Assembly: GCA_963746175.1 (NCBI GenBank)
Contig: CAVVAH010000008.1
Coordinates: 62,001-126,000, forward strand
From: CAVVAH01 sp963746175
GTDB taxonomy: Bacteria > Actinomycetota > Actinomycetes > JACCUZ01
Direction of reading: 5' to 3'
DNA: 64,000 nucleotides
A program made the translations under genes and the position numbers. Below the pieces are notes generated by a model. It saw nothing but the letters and a program-made list of their open reading frames with translations, ran no database searches and was not told where the DNA came from. Below are positions 52,465 through 61,718 of the stretch, piece after piece (position 1 is the first letter of the stretch; every line of letters begins with the position of its first letter).

Positions 52465-55400
52465 GTGAGCGAGGCAGCACCGACGCCGCGGTTCTCGGCG
52501 GCGACGCAGGCGTGGTTCGACGCCTCGTTCGCCGCGCCGACTTCCGCCCAGGAGGGGGCCTGGGACGCCGTCTCCGCCGGCCGCAACGCCCTGGTCGTCG
52601 CGCCCACCGGGTCCGGCAAGACGCTGGCCGCCTTCCTGTGGTCGATCGACCGGCTGGCCGCCGAGCCGGCGCCGGCCGAGCCGCAGCGCCGCTGCCGGGT
52701 CCTCTACGTCAGCCCGATGAAGGCGCTGGCCGTCGACGTCGAGCGCAACCTGCGCGCACCGCTGGCCGGCATCCGGCACGCCGCGACCCGCCTCGGCCTC
52801 CCCGAGCCCGACCTCACGGTGGGCGTGCGCTCCGGTGACACGCCGGCCGACGAGCGACGCAGGTTCGGCCGCACGCCGCCCGACATCCTCATCACCACCC
52901 CCGAGTCGCTGTTCCTCATCCTCACCTCGCAGGCCCGCGAGTCGCTGCGCGGCGTCGAGACGGTGATCGTCGACGAGGTGCACGCGGTCTCGGGCACGAA
53001 GCGCGGCGCCCACCTCGCCCTGACGCTCGAGCGCCTCGACCGCCTGCTGGCGAAGCCGGCCCAGCGGATCGGCCTGTCCGCGACCGTCCGCCCGGTCGAG
53101 GAGGTCGCCCGCTTCCTGGGTGGCCCGCACGACGTCGACGTCGTGCAGCCGCCGAGCAGCAAGACCGTCGAGCTCGAGGTCGTCGTCCCGGTCGAGGACC
53201 TCGCCGAGCTCGGCCAGTCGACCGGTGAGGTCAGCGGGTCGGCCGCGGGCGAGGAGCGCCGTACGTCGATCTGGCCGCACGTCGAGGAGCGGATCGTCGA
53301 CCTCGTGCTGGCCCACCGGTCGACGATCGTCTTCGCCAACTCGCGGCGGCTGGCGGAGCGGCTGTGCGCGCGGCTCAACGAGATCGCCTACGAACGCGCC
53401 ACCGGCGAGGCGTTGCCCGAGCCGGGCGGCCAGCAGCCCGCGCAGGTGATGGCCCAGGCCGGGTCCACGGTCGCGCGCCCGGACGCCGCGATCCCGGAGA
53501 TCGCCCGCGCCCACCACGGCTCGGTCTCGAAGGAGCAGCGGGCCCAGATCGAGGAGGCGCTCAAGGCCGGCCGGCTGCCGGCCGTGGTCGCGACGTCCAG
53601 CCTCGAGCTCGGCATCGACATGGGCGCCGTCGACCTGGTCATCCAGGTCGAGTCGCCGCCGTCCGTGGCGAGCGGCCTGCAGCGCGTCGGTCGCGCCGGT
53701 CACCAGGTCGGCGCGGTGTCGCGCGGCGTCATCTTCCCGAAGTACCGCGGCGACCTCGTCCAGACCGCGGTGGTCGCCGAGCGGATGCGTGCCGGGCAGA
53801 TCGAGACCACCCGCTACCCGCGCAATCCGCTCGACGTCCTCGCCCAGCAGGTCGTCGCGATGGTCAGCGTCGACGAGTGGGAGGTCGAGGTGATGTACGA
53901 CGTGGTGCGCCGCGCCGCGCCGTTCGCCGCACTCCCCCGCAGCGCCTTCGAGTCGGTGCTCGACATGCTGGCCGGCCGCTACCCGAGCGACGAGTTCGCC
54001 GAGCTGCGGCCACGGCTGGTGTGGGACCGGGTCGGCGGCACCCTCACCGGCCGCCCGGGCGCGCAGCGCCTGGCGGTCACCAGCGGCGGCACCATCCCCG
54101 ACCGCGGGCTGTTCGGCGTCTTCCTCGTCGGTGACAAGAAAAGTCGCGTCGGCGAGCTCGACGAGGAGATGGTCTACGAGTCGCGGGTCGGCGACGTCTT
54201 CACCCTCGGATCCACCTCGTGGCGGATCGAGGACATCACTCACGACCAGGTGCTCGTCACGCCGGCGCCCGGTCAGCCCGGCCGGCTGCCCTTCTGGAAG
54301 GGCGACACCCTCGGTCGCCCGGTCGAGCTCGGCCGGGCGCTCGGCGCGTTCACCCGCGAGCTCGGCGGACTGTCCGCCACCGCCGCACGCACCCGGGTGA
54401 TGGCCGCCGGCCTCGACACCTGGGCCGCCGACAACCTGCTGCAGTACCTCGACGAGCAGCGGCAGGCGACCGGCCACCTGCCCGACGACCGGACCATCGT
54501 CGTCGAGCGGTTCCGCGACGAGCTCGGCGACTGGCGGGTGGCGATCCACTCGCCGTTCGGGTCGCAGGTGCACGCGCCGTGGGCGCTCGTCGTGGCGGCG
54601 CGGCTGCGCGAGCGCTACGGCGTCGACGTGCAGGCGATGCACGCCGACGACGGCATCGTGCTCCGGCTGCCCGACGTCGAGCTCGACGAGGGCGATGCCG
54701 CGCGCACCGGCACCGAGATGGCGGTCGTCGAGCCCGACGAGGTCGAGCCGCTGGTCACCGCCGAGGTCGGTGGCTCTGCGCTGTTCGCGTCGAGGTTCCG
54801 CGAGTGCGCGGCGCGTGCGCTGCTCCTGCCGCGACGCAACCCCGGTCGTCGTACACCCCTGTGGCAGCAGCGGCAGCGATCGGCGCAGCTGCTCTCGGTG
54901 GCCAGCGACTACGGCTCGTTCCCGGTCGTGCTCGAGACGATGCGCGAGTGCCTGCAGGACGTCTTCGACGTCCCGGGGCTGGTCGGCCTCATGCGCGAGG
55001 TCGAGGAGCGCACTGTGCGCTTCGTCGAGGTCGAGACCCAGCAGCCATCACCGTTCGCGCGGTCGCTGCTGTTCGGCTACGTCGCGCAGTTCCTCTACGA
55101 GGGCGACTCCCCGCTCGCCGAGCGCCGCGCCACGGCGCTGTCGCTCGACCAGACCCTGCTGGCCGAGCTGCTCGGGCAGCAGGGCTACGGCGGCCTGCGT
55201 GAGCTGCTCGATCCCGCGGCGATCGCGTCCCTTGCCGCCGACCTGCAGCGGCTGTCCGAGGAACGCCGGGCCCGCGACGCGGAGGGCGTCGCCGACCTGC
55301 TCCGGGTGCTCGGCCCGCTCACCACCGCCGAGGCAGTGGAGCGCGGCGCCCGGCCCGCCTGGCTGGCCGATCTCGAGGAGGCCCGCCGGGCTGTGCGGCT

Positions 55401-57060
55401 GCGCGTCGCCGGCGAGGAGCGCTGGGTTGCTGTCGAGGACGCCGGCCGGCTCCGCGACGCGCTCGGCACCCCCATGCCGGTCGGCATCCCGCACGCCTTC
55501 CTCGAGCCGGTCCGCGACCCCATCGGCGACCTGGTGGCCCGCTACGCCCGCACCCACGTGCCGTTCACGACCGCCGACGTCGCGAGCCGGCTCGGGCTCG
55601 GTGTCGCCGTCGTGGAGCAGACGCTGCAGCGGCTGGCGACCAGCGGCCGGGTGTTGTCCGGCGAGTTCCTTCCCGGCGGCGCCGGTCCGGAGTGGTGCGA
55701 CGCCGAGGTCCTGCGCACGCTGCGCCGCCGCTCGCTGGCCGTGCTGCGCAAGGAGGTCGAGCCGGTCCCGGTCGAGGCCCTGGCGTCGTTCCTCCCGTCC
55801 TGGCAGCAGGTCGGCAGCCGGCTGCGCGGGGCGGAGGGCGTGCTGCGGGTCGTCGAGCAGCTGCAGGGAAGTCAGGTCCCGGCGTCGGCGCTCGAGTCGC
55901 TGGTCCTTCCATCCCGGGTGCCCGACTACGCCCCGGCCCTGCTCGACGAGCTGTGCGCCGCCGGCGAGGTGCTCTGGCGCGGGCACGGTGCCCTGCCCGG
56001 GTCGGACGGCTGGGTGTCGCTGCACCTCGCCGACTCGGCCCACCTCACCATGCCCGAACCGGACGCCGCCGTGGTGACCACTCCCCTGCACGAGGCGGTC
56101 CTCGGTGCCCTGGCCGGCGGCGGCGCGTTCTTCTTCCGCCGGCTGTCCGACGTCGTCGAGTCCACCGACGACGAGGCGCTCGTGACAGCGCTGTGGGACC
56201 TCGTGTGGTCCGGGCACCTGAGCAACGACACCCTGGCGCCGCTGCGCACGCTGGTGGCGGGGGGCCGCGGAGCGCACCGCCCGCGCCGCGCGGCGCCGCG
56301 CGGCCGCTACGGCCGGACCCGGCCCGGACGACCCGCCGGGCCGACCCGCACCGGGCCGCCCAGCGCGGTCGGACGCTGGTCGCTGCTGCCCGACGTCGAG
56401 ACCGACCCGACCCGACGGGCGGCGACGCTGGCCGAGGTGCTGCTCGACCGGCACGGCGTGGTGGTCCGCGGCGCCGTCCAGGCGGAGCGGGCACCCGGTG
56501 GCTTCGCCGCGGTCTACCGCGTGCTCGCGACGTTCGAGGAGACCGGTCGCTGCCGGCGCGGCTACTTCGTCGAGGGCCTGGGCGCCGCGCAGTTCGCGCT
56601 GCCCGGCGCTGTCGACCGGCTGCGAGCCGTCTCGGCGGCGCTCGAGCGGGCCGGTGAGGAGCCGGTGCCGAGGGCGGCGGTCCCCGACGTGCCGCGGGCC
56701 GTGGTGCTCGCCGCGACCGACCCGGCGAACCCCTACGGCGCAGCGGTGCCGTGGCCGGGCCGCGGCGAGGACGCCGGCCACAAGCCCGGCCGCAAGTCCG
56801 GTGCGCTGGTGGTCCTCGTCGACGGCAGCCTGGTGCTCTACGTCGAGCGCGGCGGCCGCACGCTGCTCACCTGGGCCGAGGACCCGGCGGTCCTGCAGCC
56901 GGCGGTCGACGCCCTGTCGCTCGCCGTCCGCGACGGCCTGCTCGGCCGCCTGACGGTCGAGCGGGCGGACGGTGCCGGCGTCCTGCACTCCCCGCTCGGG
57001 CTGGCGCTGGAGGAGGCCGGCTTCCACGCGACGCCGCGCGGCCTCAGACTGCGGGCATGA
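52465..57060 (+). CDS. lhr: Lhr-family large DEAD/DEAH-box helicase
   Basis: The 1531-aa protein is a full-length Lhr. Walker A APTGSGKT is at about 46-53, DEVH in VIVDEVHAVSG near 175, and the RecA2 domain includes ATSSLELGIDMG and VGRAGHQVG. A winged helix, an Lhr core and the long C-terminal DUF-type region follow. Lhr is an ATP-driven 3'-5' helicase tied to DNA repair and mitomycin C resistance in mycobacteria. The GTG start has GAGGAT 6 nt upstream. A DNA-glycosylase-like gene is not adjacent, but the next small gene overlaps its stop. Confidence 0.95.
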   Translation: MSEAAPTPRFSAATQAWFDASFAAPTSAQEGAWDAVSAGRNALVVAPTGSGKTLAAFLWSIDRLAAEPAPAEPQRRCRVLYVSPMKALAVDVERNLRAPLAGIRHAATRLGLPEPDLTVGVRSGDTPADERRRFGRTPPDILITTPESLFLILTSQARESLRGVETVIVDEVHAVSGTKRGAHLALTLERLDRLLAKPAQRIGLSATVRPVEEVARFLGGPHDVDVVQPPSSKTVELEVVVPVEDLAELGQSTGEVSGSAAGEERRTSIWPHVEERIVDLVLAHRSTIVFANSRRLAERLCARLNEIAYERATGEALPEPGGQQPAQVMAQAGSTVARPDAAIPEIARAHHGSVSKEQRAQIEEALKAGRLPAVVATSSLELGIDMGAVDLVIQVESPPSVASGLQRVGRAGHQVGAVSRGVIFPKYRGDLVQTAVVAERMRAGQIETTRYPRNPLDVLAQQVVAMVSVDEWEVEVMYDVVRRAAPFAALPRSAFESVLDMLAGRYPSDEFAELRPRLVWDRVGGTLTGRPGAQRLAVTSGGTIPDRGLFGVFLVGDKKSRVGELDEEMVYESRVGDVFTLGSTSWRIEDITHDQVLVTPAPGQPGRLPFWKGDTLGRPVELGRALGAFTRELGGLSATAARTRVMAAGLDTWAADNLLQYLDEQRQATGHLPDDRTIVVERFRDELGDWRVAIHSPFGSQVHAPWALVVAARLRERYGVDVQAMHADDGIVLRLPDVELDEGDAARTGTEMAVVEPDEVEPLVTAEVGGSALFASRFRECAARALLLPRRNPGRRTPLWQQRQRSAQLLSVASDYGSFPVVLETMRECLQDVFDVPGLVGLMREVEERTVRFVEVETQQPSPFARSLLFGYVAQFLYEGDSPLAERRATALSLDQTLLAELLGQQGYGGLRELLDPAAIASLAADLQRLSEERRARDAEGVADLLRVLGPLTTAEAVERGARPAWLADLEEARRAVRLRVAGEERWVAVEDAGRLRDALGTPMPVGIPHAFLEPVRDPIGDLVARYARTHVPFTTADVASRLGLGVAVVEQTLQRLATSGRVLSGEFLPGGAGPEWCDAEVLRTLRRRSLAVLRKEVEPVPVEALASFLPSWQQVGSRLRGAEGVLRVVEQLQGSQVPASALESLVLPSRVPDYAPALLDELCAAGEVLWRGHGALPGSDGWVSLHLADSAHLTMPEPDAAVVTTPLHEAVLGALAGGGAFFFRRLSDVVESTDDEALVTALWDLVWSGHLSNDTLAPLRTLVAGGRGAHRPRRAAPRGRYGRTRPGRPAGPTRTGPPSAVGRWSLLPDVETDPTRRAATLAEVLLDRHGVVVRGAVQAERAPGGFAAVYRVLATFEETGRCRRGYFVEGLGAAQFALPGAVDRLRAVSAALERAGEEPVPRAAVPDVPRAVVLAATDPANPYGAAVPWPGRGEDAGHKPGRKSGALVVLVDGSLVLYVERGGRTLLTWAEDPAVLQPAVDALSLAVRDGLLGRLTVERADGAGVLHSPLGLALEEAGFHATPRGLRLRA

Positions 57061-57503
57061 GCGTCACCCCGATGAGCAGCGACGACGACTGGTCTGCCCG
57101 GCGGGGCGACGCCGCCGCCGAGCAGGTCGCCCGCCTCGACCGCGTGCGCGCCGCCGAGACCGAGCAGGCCAGGGTGCTGCTGACCGGCTTCGTCCGCGAC
57201 GCCCGGGAGCGCGGCCTGCCGACGGTGTCGCTCAAGGCGCGCGCCACGAACGGTCGCGCGGTCTACCGCACGGCGCTGACCGGGTGGTACCTCAAGCGCA
57301 ACGGCACCCTTGCCGTGGACGAGGAGGGCCTGTTCTACGTGCTGTCGGCGCCGCCCAGCCTGGCCGCCCGGCTGCGCGGCGCTGACGTCCCGCCGAGCGA
57401 CCCGCCGCTCGTGGTCGGCGTCGGCGGCCGTGACGGCGAGTCGATGCCACTGGCCGAGCTGTTGGCGCTGCGGCTCGACGCGGGCGAGACGTGGGACCGG
57501 TGA
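57057..57503 (+). CDS. Conserved protein translationally coupled to lhr
   Basis: The 148-aa protein begins inside the lhr stop (ATGA). It has an N-terminal helical region and a compact C-terminal part (LKARATNGRAVYRTALTGWYLKRNGTLAVDEEGLFYVL...). It resembles small conserved proteins encoded near lhr in actinobacteria, but no function is known. The coupling suggests it serves Lhr. Confidence 0.78.
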   Translation: MSVTPMSSDDDWSARRGDAAAEQVARLDRVRAAETEQARVLLTGFVRDARERGLPTVSLKARATNGRAVYRTALTGWYLKRNGTLAVDEEGLFYVLSAPPSLAARLRGADVPPSDPPLVVGVGGRDGESMPLAELLALRLDAGETWDR

Positions 57504-58750
57504 CCCTGCGCAACTGGGCGGGCAACGTCACCTACGCCGCGGCTCGGCTGCACCGGCCGACGTCCCTCGAGCAGGTGCAGGAGCTCGTCTCCAGCAGCCG
57601 CCGCATCCGCGCGCTCGGCAGCGGTCACTCGTTCAGCCGGGTCGCCGACACCGACGGTGACCTCCTGACGCTGGCGGGCCTCCCGGCCAGGATCGACGTG
57701 GCCGACGACCGGCGGTCGGTGACCGTCAGCGGCGGCCTGCGCTACGGCGAGGTGGCGCCGCGGCTGCACGCCGCCGGCCTCGCGCTGCACAACCTCGGGT
57801 CGCTGCCGCACATCTGCGTGGCGGGCGCTGCCGCCACCGGCACGCACGGCTCCGGAGACGCCCTCGGCTGTCTGGCCACCGCGGTCCTCGGCGTCGACCT
57901 GGTGACCGGGTCCGGCGACCTGCTGCACCTCGACCGGTCCGAGCCCCGCTTCCCGGGGGCCGTCGTTGCACTCGGTGCGCTGGGCGTCGTCACGGCCGTG
58001 ACCCTGGCGGTCGAGCCGGCGTACGACGTCACGCAGCAGGTCGTCGAGGGCCTGACGCCGGGCACGGTGCGCACCCACCTCGACGAGGTCTTCGCCGCGG
58101 GCGACAGCGTGAGCGCCTTCGCGACCTGGGGACATGGCGACCCGGTGCGGCTCTGGGTGAAGCGACGCACCGACCGGCCCTGGACGCCGCTCGACGACGA
58201 CTGGCTCGGCGGCCGGCCCGCCACGAGCGCCCAGCACCCCGTGCCGACCATGGACCCGTCGGCGTGCACCGAGCAGCTCGGCCGTCCCGGACCGTGGCAC
58301 GAGCGGCTCCCGCACTTCCGCCTCGACCACACGCCGAGCCACGGCGACGAGCTGCAGACCGAGTACCTCGTGCCGCGTACGCGCGCGGTCGACGCGCTGG
58401 ATGCCGTGGCCGGTGTCGCCGAGCGGATCGCGCCGTTGCTGATGGTGTCCGAGCTGCGCACCGTCGCCGCCGACGACCTCTGGCTGAGCCCGGCGTACGA
58501 CCGCGACAGCCTCGCGGTGCACTTCACCTGGCGCGCCGATCCCGACGCCGTCCTACCCGTCGTCACCGCGCTCGAGTCCGCCCTCGCGCCGTTCGACGCG
58601 CGGCCGCACTGGGGCAAGGTCTTCACGACCGACCCCGACGCCGTCACCGCGCTCTACCCGCGGCATGACGACGCCCGCGCACTGCGCCGAGACCTCGACC
58701 CCGACGACGTCTTCGGCAACGCCTTCCTCGACACCTACCTGCCCCGCTGA
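57491..58750 (+). CDS. Alditol oxidase-like FAD-dependent oxidoreductase
   Basis: The 419-aa protein is a VAO-family flavoenzyme. The covalent-FAD motif GSGHSFSRVADT carries the His linkage (near residue 46), the PP-loop region is LPHICVAGAAATGTHGSG, and a C-terminal ALO domain contains HPHWGK-like RPHWGKVF. Its length and motifs fit Streptomyces AldO, which oxidises xylitol/sorbitol with release of H2O2. The GTG start overlaps the preceding gene by 13 bp. A polyol substrate is inferred from the family. Confidence 0.9.
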   Translation: MGPVTLRNWAGNVTYAAARLHRPTSLEQVQELVSSSRRIRALGSGHSFSRVADTDGDLLTLAGLPARIDVADDRRSVTVSGGLRYGEVAPRLHAAGLALHNLGSLPHICVAGAAATGTHGSGDALGCLATAVLGVDLVTGSGDLLHLDRSEPRFPGAVVALGALGVVTAVTLAVEPAYDVTQQVVEGLTPGTVRTHLDEVFAAGDSVSAFATWGHGDPVRLWVKRRTDRPWTPLDDDWLGGRPATSAQHPVPTMDPSACTEQLGRPGPWHERLPHFRLDHTPSHGDELQTEYLVPRTRAVDALDAVAGVAERIAPLLMVSELRTVAADDLWLSPAYDRDSLAVHFTWRADPDAVLPVVTALESALAPFDARPHWGKVFTTDPDAVTALYPRHDDARALRRDLDPDDVFGNAFLDTYLPR

Positions 58751-58756
58751 CCCGTG

Positions 58757-59317
58757 CTATCGGGTGACAGTTCCGACGAACGTCTCCCTGCCTTCCTCCG
58801 AATCTCCCCCTTCGAACCTGACGACCATCCACCCCTGGCCGCGGATGCCCTGGTAGCTGCCGGTGCCGCTCACGACCTTCCACGGGCTGCTCTGGATGAG
58901 AGCAGGGGCGGGCAACGGTGTGAATCCGATGCTCAGGCTGCCGTCGCGGCATCGAAACGTCGCGATCCCCGTCCCGACGCCAGGGCGCCCAGGCTCGTGC
59001 TTCATGGACCCACCGGGACAGAACGCCGAGTCGCCTACGTAGGACCCGCGCCGCACCGTGCCGCCATTGATGTCGGTCACCTGGTCAAGGATGAGGATCG
59101 CGTCCCCCTTCAGGACGGGGACCTCCGAGTTGCCATCGGCGTCTGGTGGGGCGCTGGTGGCGACCGATGATGGACTCGTGGCATCCGGGACGGCGACCGT
59201 TCCTTCGTCTTTGTCAGCGTCGGCGTCGCTGCCGCACCCGGCAAGGCCGATCGTCGAGACGACCAACGCCGCCCACAGGATCCGACCAGGCTCGATGCGC
59301 CGAACGCGTGTGCTCAT
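58757..59317 (-). CDS. Lipoprotein with allene-oxide-cyclase-like barrel
   Basis: The 186-aa protein has a lipoprotein signal peptide with lipobox LAGC, an acidic Ser/Thr-rich linker and a beta-rich C-terminal domain (GSYVGDSAFCPGGS..., GTGIATFRCRDGSLSIGF, VVSGTGSYQGIRGQGWM). This last pattern is shared with allene oxide cyclase/dirigent-like barrels. The start at 59317 has GGGAGGA upstream. It is convergent with the alditol oxidase, 6 bp away. Function unknown. Confidence 0.78.
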   Translation of the reverse strand: MSTRVRRIEPGRILWAALVVSTIGLAGCGSDADADKDEGTVAVPDATSPSSVATSAPPDADGNSEVPVLKGDAILILDQVTDINGGTVRRGSYVGDSAFCPGGSMKHEPGRPGVGTGIATFRCRDGSLSIGFTPLPAPALIQSSPWKVVSGTGSYQGIRGQGWMVVRFEGGDSEEGRETFVGTVTR

Positions 59318-59486
59318 GTTCGATCCTCCCGCGTACGTGAGCAGTCGTGAGACGCCCTGCCACAAAGCGGTCGGGTCGCCAGTTCTGGGCACCCGAGTGC
59401 CGCGGCGTCAGGTCGCCAGCACGGTGAACGGGACTGATGACGTGTCCGTTGTCCGGCCGGACCGCGTCTCTGTTCTTCTGGGTCGT

Positions 59487-59861
59487 TCAGCGCACCTGTT
59501 GCGCCTTCGAGCCGTGCTGGTTGATGGCTGCGAGGAAGGCCCGGCCGGCAGCCTCCACCACGTCCGTGGACGACGCTGTGACCGCGACCCGGCGGCCGGG
59601 CATCTCTACCTCGAGCTCGACTTCGCCGACGGCCTCGCTCCCCGGTCCGACTGAGTATGCGCGGAACGCGACTACCCGCGCCGCCACCCCTGTCGCCTGT
59701 GAGATCGAGTCGCAGACGGCGTCGATGAGCCCGTTACCGGACCCCTCGGCGTGCACGTGCTTCCCTTGGCGGGTCAGCTGGACGCTGGCCCGCGGCCCGT
59801 CCTGCGATCCACCGGAGTACGTGATCGTGTCGAACTGCCAGCTGGTCGGTGGTTCGGTCAT
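59487..59861 (-). CDS. Stand-alone LeuA allosteric (regulatory) domain protein
   Basis: The 124-aa product matches the C-terminal leucine-binding dimerisation domain of 2-isopropylmalate synthase (SWQFDTITYSGGSQDGPRASVQLTRQGKHVHAEGSGNGLIDAVCDSI...), without the TIM-barrel catalytic part. The start at 59861 is set by AGGAGC upstream, with TATGCT as a possible -10 further out. In LeuA this domain binds leucine and shuts the enzyme down. Free-standing, it may bind an amino acid, regulate a partner in trans or pair with a LeuA-like synthase elsewhere. No leucine gene is nearby. Confidence 0.8.
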   Translation of the reverse strand: MTEPPTSWQFDTITYSGGSQDGPRASVQLTRQGKHVHAEGSGNGLIDAVCDSISQATGVAARVVAFRAYSVGPGSEAVGEVELEVEMPGRRVAVTASSTDVVEAAGRAFLAAINQHGSKAQQVR

Positions 59862-60046
59862 GCGGTGCTCCTGGCTCGAGCGGGCGTCGGCTCGGTGCAC
59901 GGCAGCATAGGGCGCGTGGGATCTCCAGGGGAGCCCCCGATCGCTGAGGCAGGCTCCGGCCGGTCAGGCCCCAGGATCCGCGAGTGCGGACCGTATGGAG
60001 CCGGCGCCGCTGCTGGTTCCCTCTCGCGTCACCGGCGCAGCGCCGG

Positions 60047-60091
60047 ACCTGGCCCTACCGATCGGTTGTGTCGGCCGACGGCGCGACCGAT
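60047..60091. repeat. Dispersed intergenic repeat, copy B
   Basis: Second copy of the element at 1034-1075, starting ACCTGGCCCTACCGATCGG, between the LeuA-domain gene and the RTX gene. Fourteen bases around the palindrome (CTACCGATCGGTTG) are identical and the flanking GCGACCGAT is kept. The surrounding 290-bp gap holds no other clear feature. Confidence 0.5.
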
Positions 60092-60154
60092 GCGGAACGA
60101 CACTTCTCGTCCCGTCCGTCGTCAGGTGACGATGCGCATCTGCTCGTCGACGGC

Positions 60155-60874
60155 CTAGTGGTTGCAGCCGGCACCGAGACGGGGGCTACGGCACAGGTCC
60201 CAGCCAGTGCCCGCGTGGTGGATGTCGGCGCCGGCACGCCCGATCAGGTAGTCATCGCCGCGACCGCCGAACAGGCGGTCGCCGCCGCTGCCTCCGTAGA
60301 GGAGGTCGCTTGCGGTGCGCCCGAAGAGCTCATCGACCCCTGCGAATCCTCGCAGCGTGTCCCGGGCCGCCCCACCGTCGAGATGATCCGCCAGTTCGCT
60401 GCCGAGCAGTGCGTCGCGGCCGGCTCCGCCGTCGAGCTGTTCGCCCTCCCCGACGTAGCCGGTGCCGTCGAGCGAGGTGGCCGGGCCGGCGCTGATGTAG
60501 TCGTTGCCGTCGTGACCGAGCAGGACGTCGAGCCCGGGTCCGCCGTCGACCCAGTCGTCGCCGGCGCCGGCGCCGACGTGGTCCCAACTGTGCGCATCGT
60601 CCACCTCGCGCGGACCAAGCGCGACGTTGTCACCAGCGCAGATCGAGTCGTCTCCGCCGCCCGCGGAGATGTAGTCGGCACCGCCCAGAGCGACGATCAC
60701 GTCGGGGCCGGATGTCCCCTCGATGGTGTCTGCGCCCTCAGTCCCCACGATCGTGGCGGTCAGTCCGTTGCACGACGGTGCGTCCGCGGCGTCAGCGACA
60801 CCGCCCAGACCCAAGCCCAACAGCAGCAGGGCGGCGCTCGCGGTCGCAGTGGCTGGTCGGGTGGTGCGGGGCAT
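60155..60874 (-). CDS. Small secreted RTX-type calcium-binding repeat protein
   Basis: The 239-aa protein has a signal peptide ending near GGVADA and then RTX-like nonapeptide repeats of the GGxGxDxux type (GGADYISAGGGDDSI, GAGDDWVDGGPGLDVLLGHDGNDYISAG, GGSGGDRLFGGRGDDYLIGRAGADI). A final Cys pair (DLCRS and GCNH) may form a disulfide with the N-terminal Cys. RTX repeats fold in calcium into a parallel beta roll. There is no catalytic domain or type I secretion signal; export is by the Sec signal. An AGAGAGG ribosome site precedes the start. Confidence 0.86.
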   Translation of the reverse strand: MPRTTRPATATASAALLLLGLGLGGVADAADAPSCNGLTATIVGTEGADTIEGTSGPDVIVALGGADYISAGGGDDSICAGDNVALGPREVDDAHSWDHVGAGAGDDWVDGGPGLDVLLGHDGNDYISAGPATSLDGTGYVGEGEQLDGGAGRDALLGSELADHLDGGAARDTLRGFAGVDELFGRTASDLLYGGSGGDRLFGGRGDDYLIGRAGADIHHAGTGWDLCRSPRLGAGCNH

Positions 60875-61215
60875 GCGGGTCCCTCTCTTGGGCGGTTCGT
60901 GACCCAAGGACCTTATGCGGCATTTGCGGTTCGGCCCAGTCTCGGACCACCCCGAGGTCGAAGGCATGTCGCTGGCGGGGGCGAGGCGCAGGGAACGTCG
61001 GAACTTCCTGCGTGGCGTGAGCTGGCACGACCGAGCGCTCACTGGCCGGGTCGGAGTGCCCGTCGTGCGGGCGGAGACGAACGAAAGCGATTCCACGGAA
61101 ACGTCTCTTGCACGACTGCATGTCACGGTTGACGTGGGTTCGCGAGACGTCCGACTGAAGTCGTGACGAACATTGCCGTCAATTTCGAGCGGGGACGCGA
61201 CAGTAGAGGGGCGCG
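60875..61215. other. Intergenic region upstream of the RTX gene
   Basis: No gene is supported. CTTGGG (60887-60892) and CCCAAG (60903-60908) can pair in the RTX leader just before its ribosome site, and CATAAG further upstream is a possible -10 on the minus strand. Nothing else stands out. Confidence 0.4.
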
Positions 61216-61680
61216 TCAGGGCAGTGGACGCTCGTACCAGCGGACGTCCCACCACCGGCCGAGCTTGTAGCCGACCTCGGTGTACGTGCCGACCGCGCGG
61301 AACCCGAACCGTCGGTGCAGGGACTCGGAGGCGTCGTTCGGCAGGACGACGCCGGCAAAGGCGCGGTGCAGGTCCTCGCGGGCGAGCTCGGCCAACAAGG
61401 TGGTGTACAGCGCCGTCCCAAGGCCTCGGCCCAGACCGGCAGGATCGCAGTAGACGCTGGTCTCGACCGAGTGCGCGTACGCCGCCCGTCCGCTGAACCG
61501 GCTGCTGGTGGCGAAACCCTGCACGACGCCGTCGGGCTCGGCGACGAGGAGCCGGTACGGCCCGCTCGTGCCGTAGTGGCCGAGCCACTCGCGTCGCGCC
61601 TCGACGGTCCACGGCTCGACCTCGAAGCTGGCACTGGTGTGCAGCACGAAGTGGTTGTAGATCTCCGTCAGCCGCGGCAC
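61216..61680 (-). CDS. GNAT-family N-acetyltransferase (phosphinothricin acetyltransferase-like)
   Basis: The protein has the PAT-like IYNHFVLHTSASFE start, the ETSVYCDPAGLGRGLGTALY acetyl-CoA loop, GVVLPNDASESLHRRFGF and a C-terminal GYKLGRWWDVRWYERPL. It probably acetylates a small amine such as phosphinothricin or methionine sulfoximine. Coding similarity (TVRAAVDDDVPRLTEIYNH) extends upstream of the GTG at 61680 to a CTG at 61722, which overlaps the UspA stop, so the true start may be that CTG. Confidence 0.86.
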   Translation of the reverse strand: MPRLTEIYNHFVLHTSASFEVEPWTVEARREWLGHYGTSGPYRLLVAEPDGVVQGFATSSRFSGRAAYAHSVETSVYCDPAGLGRGLGTALYTTLLAELAREDLHRAFAGVVLPNDASESLHRRFGFRAVGTYTEVGYKLGRWWDVRWYERPLP

Positions 61681-61718
61681 GTCGTCGTCGACGGCCGCCC
61701 GGACGGTGGGCGCGCCGG

